A DNA stretch of 6,907 nucleotides, taken from the NCBI GenBank assembly GCA_023144675.1, contig JAGLFE010000285.1:1-6907 (forward strand). The letters run 5' to 3'. Source of the DNA: Thiomargarita sp. (GTDB lineage: Bacteria; Pseudomonadota; Gammaproteobacteria; Beggiatoales; Beggiatoaceae). Below the pieces are notes generated by a model. It saw nothing but the letters and a program-made list of their open reading frames with translations. It ran no database searches and was not told the DNA's origin. Position numbers and translations under genes: made by a program. How positions within the stretch are numbered: the first letter of the stretch is position 1; each line of letters begins with the position of its first letter. Below are positions 5,901-6,907 of the stretch, one piece after another.

Positions 5901-6824
5901 AAGGAAATAAAGGATTATGCGGGGGCTAAGACTAATTATGAAGCTGCTTTATCCGTGATGCAAGCAGTTGATGATAGTGAATCCCAAGCAGTTATTTATC
6001 AACAATTAGCTCAAATCGCTGTTATCAATAATAATTTATCGGAAGCGGAACAGCATTATAAAAATGCCTTAAATTTATTTAAACAACTGGAAAATAAATC
6101 ATCTGAAGCCGATGTTTGGTATGAAATGGGACAAATCTATCAACAAGCCCAACAATGGGATTCTGCTGTTCAAGCTTATTCTCAAGCCGCCAATTTTAGA
6201 GAGGAACAAGGACAAACTGCACCAGCAATAGCCGCTTGGAATCAATTAGCCCAACTAAATCACGCTTTGGGACATTCACAAGAAGCAGAACGTTGTTATC
6301 ATAAGGCAATTGAAGGTAGTAAATCATTGCAAGATTGGCTTAATGTTTCCAAAGAATTACGTAATTTAGCTGAGTTATTGTGTACGCAAAACCGTTTAGC
6401 TGAAGCTTTTCAGTTAGCAGAAACAGCTTTATCCATCGACAAAAACTTAAATTCAAGCGAAGCTGAAATTTGGCAAACTTATACTTTATTAGCCAAAATT
6501 GCCGAAAAGCAAAATAATACTTTGCAAGCGCAAACTTTTCATAATTTAGCTAGGCAATCTAAAATTGAAGTAGTTGATGATAAAAAGGAATTGGAAGCTC
6601 ATCAACAATTAATTGATGCGGTGGTGCAAACCGTGATGCAACCTAGATTGAAATCGCAATTGGATGTGATGTTAAAACAGCGTGAAGGTAAAGGCTGGAA
6701 TAAATTAGCTGTTGCAATTCGTAAAATTGTTAAGGGCGAGCGGGATTGGGATAGAATATGTAACGAAGTTGATTTAGATGTAACTGATGCGATGATTACT
6801 AGGAAAATATTGGAAAAAGTATAG
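2919..6824 (+). CDS. CHAT / NB-ARC-like STAND ATPase / TPR protein (NLR-like)
   Basis: A 1301-residue cytoplasmic multidomain protein with no signal peptide or membrane segment. Residues 1-400 are a CHAT (caspase-like) domain: LRWYLEEY (45-52), LPWELLYY (118-125), the His-loop strand ILHFNGQH (225-232), GYLSFGNGH (269-277) and the Cys motif LVLSNCQAD (301-309) with C306. The expected GHG is GQH, so Gln231 sits at the usual catalytic His position. Residues 430-700 are an NB-ARC-like STAND NTPase: FGR (432-434), Walker A GAEGQGKT (456-463), Walker B LLIFDNVD (527-534), a polar insert (about 538-606), a sensor-1 region RLIIISQQ (610-617) lacking the usual Arg, and HHPLSIILL (676-684). A winged-helix-like part (about 730-800) and a helical linker follow. 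Eight TPR units run from 901 to 1218 with a period near 40. A tail module (1228-1301) has GERDWDRI (1273-1280). The architecture is effector, nucleotide switch, ligand sensor. Related proteins are implicated in bacterial defence or regulated cell death; the role here is inferred. It stands alone, 243 bp after glgA, with no partner gene visible, and the frame is intact. Confidence 0.9.
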   Translation: MSLELNLNFPDAKHVIISLIEAEKRTNSPLYTFTPPFSSNGEEHLRWYLEEYATQYSADIDFDTAKKIAAQLPVLGKALFNRIFSKRVAKQLFKKFNTAQNESKILTITAAHSEILSLPWELLYYPNKTKQFLIDLDEPISIRRQMQNSDFPQTNITKHQLHILFVISRPKTKEKISHFYADVNAVIESVEACIVGQVSMEFLRPANIEHLQQRLENPNLPHIDILHFNGQHIFDETGEFENQIKSNFSFLPENLQREINTIQLGKNTGYLSFGNGHNKENQLVPAQLFANLLNRHQISLLVLSNCQADSRKASIDNVAAQLAATGLPYVLVMRYSMMIPATKQLFSHFYQALLAGNSVGTSLDKARYSLYEKTERLEIASIEEPIKIHLYDWFLPVLYQQMQDLPLLIPANNENCQNNIILHNLPKQVAFFGRQDELNEIEHQFTQDARRITLHGAEGQGKTCLAQEAGRWLHRTGLFQCVIFIDFARYPGVDPISVVISTISSVLNKQLLNVDAVTKALKRIPTLLIFDNVDLLASQVIATPAPANNINQESVPQPENKLFTQENLKGIKNKSSQVDKATELAEVKAMDTLSKLLKAAKKWSEAGQTRLIIISQQPIQHLGFANRRGMRHYAMSLNGLDADSALEHFDSLMRNSHLEHKPTKREVKSLLKQVNHHPLSIILLVGQLRTNNLGSVIACLNTVPTMPYDALPEDKVLLALLNLATERLHLNQLYPSRMSLFYGGAFGNMLQSVSDIPATQWETAIQMLENSALLQAENLPNLTVAYYRIHPRIAAFLRTRLSATELQVLNDRYQQAYYELAQFLYNGENSTPIQIRMIQQQELPNLLYAAYGALETGKPWANEFIGYVYAFLNDFGIRSDLDQVAIQEKLQKTPEELQTWLSAQLAQGDQLYNTSQYQAAQDVFEEMLDELEDKPGHQRCAVSGRMGRCFAEQRQFEAAAEYFQQNLAELGKLEASPEVYQEMGDMHLYLATVLKEIKDYAGAKTNYEAALSVMQAVDDSESQAVIYQQLAQIAVINNNLSEAEQHYKNALNLFKQLENKSSEADVWYEMGQIYQQAQQWDSAVQAYSQAANFREEQGQTAPAIAAWNQLAQLNHALGHSQEAERCYHKAIEGSKSLQDWLNVSKELRNLAELLCTQNRLAEAFQLAETALSIDKNLNSSEAEIWQTYTLLAKIAEKQNNTLQAQTFHNLARQSKIEVVDDKKELEAHQQLIDAVVQTVMQPRLKSQLDVMLKQREGKGWNKLAVAIRKIVKGERDWDRICNEVDLDVTDAMITRKILEKV

Positions 6825-6907
6825 GAATATTCAATATTTGCGTTAAGTTTTTGTAACTATTCACCAACTAAAACAAGGTTTGTATATACTCGATACTCCG
6901 ATTAATT
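6825..6907. other. Short 3' non-coding end
   Basis: The sequence after the TAG stop contains the palindrome GAATATTC (6825-6832) followed by AATATTT, and a weak GTTA/TAAC pair around a T-run (about 6842-6857). None makes a convincing intrinsic terminator, and no new gene starts before the window ends. Confidence 0.5.

Noticed and set aside
1..6907. CRISPR array, tRNA, rRNA or transposase gene
   Set aside because: No regularly spaced direct repeats, cloverleaf, conserved rRNA segment or transposase motif was seen on either strand.

Overview
The window is a strongly AT-rich bacterial segment with three co-directional genes on the + strand: a small exported DUF1566 (Lcl-type) protein (460-1170), a glycogen synthase glgA (1215-2675), and a 1301-residue CHAT / STAND-ATPase / TPR protein (2919-6824). 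The GlgA has the KTGGL-type nucleotide-sugar loop usual in proteobacteria, not the KVGG form common in cyanobacteria. Together with a DUF1566 protein, a very large CHAT-TPR protein and low GC, this suggests a gammaproteobacterium of the Beggiatoa/Thioploca/Thiothrix type (Thiotrichales). That placement is an inference from family knowledge, with no ribosomal or phylogenetic marker in the window.

Layout: bases 1-459 have no credible gene. They are low-complexity AT sequence with one distant sigma70-like promoter candidate (109-136) and three abutting palindromes (398-438) just before a good Shine-Dalgarno. The DUF1566 gene is followed after 44 bp, with no recognisable terminator, by glgA, so the two may be co-transcribed. 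glgA has no visible Shine-Dalgarno; a tandem 7-mer occupies that position. A 243-bp intergenic region (2676-2918) follows, holding a degenerate copy of a REP-like palindrome (2799-2830). After it comes the CHAT-STAND-TPR gene, which runs almost to the end of the window. The last 83 bp are non-coding.

The three genes do not form an obvious pathway. GlgA is housekeeping storage metabolism, with no other glycogen gene in view. The DUF1566 protein is probably periplasmic or cell-surface, function unknown. The large protein is the item of most interest: it has the effector / NTPase switch / repeat-sensor architecture of NLR-like immune or programmed-cell-death proteins. It keeps the CHAT cysteine (C306), but Gln sits where the family normally has the catalytic His, and Gln again where STAND ATPases normally have the sensor-1 Arg. 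It could be a divergent protease switch, a pseudo-enzyme or a regulatory paralogue; the sequence alone cannot decide.
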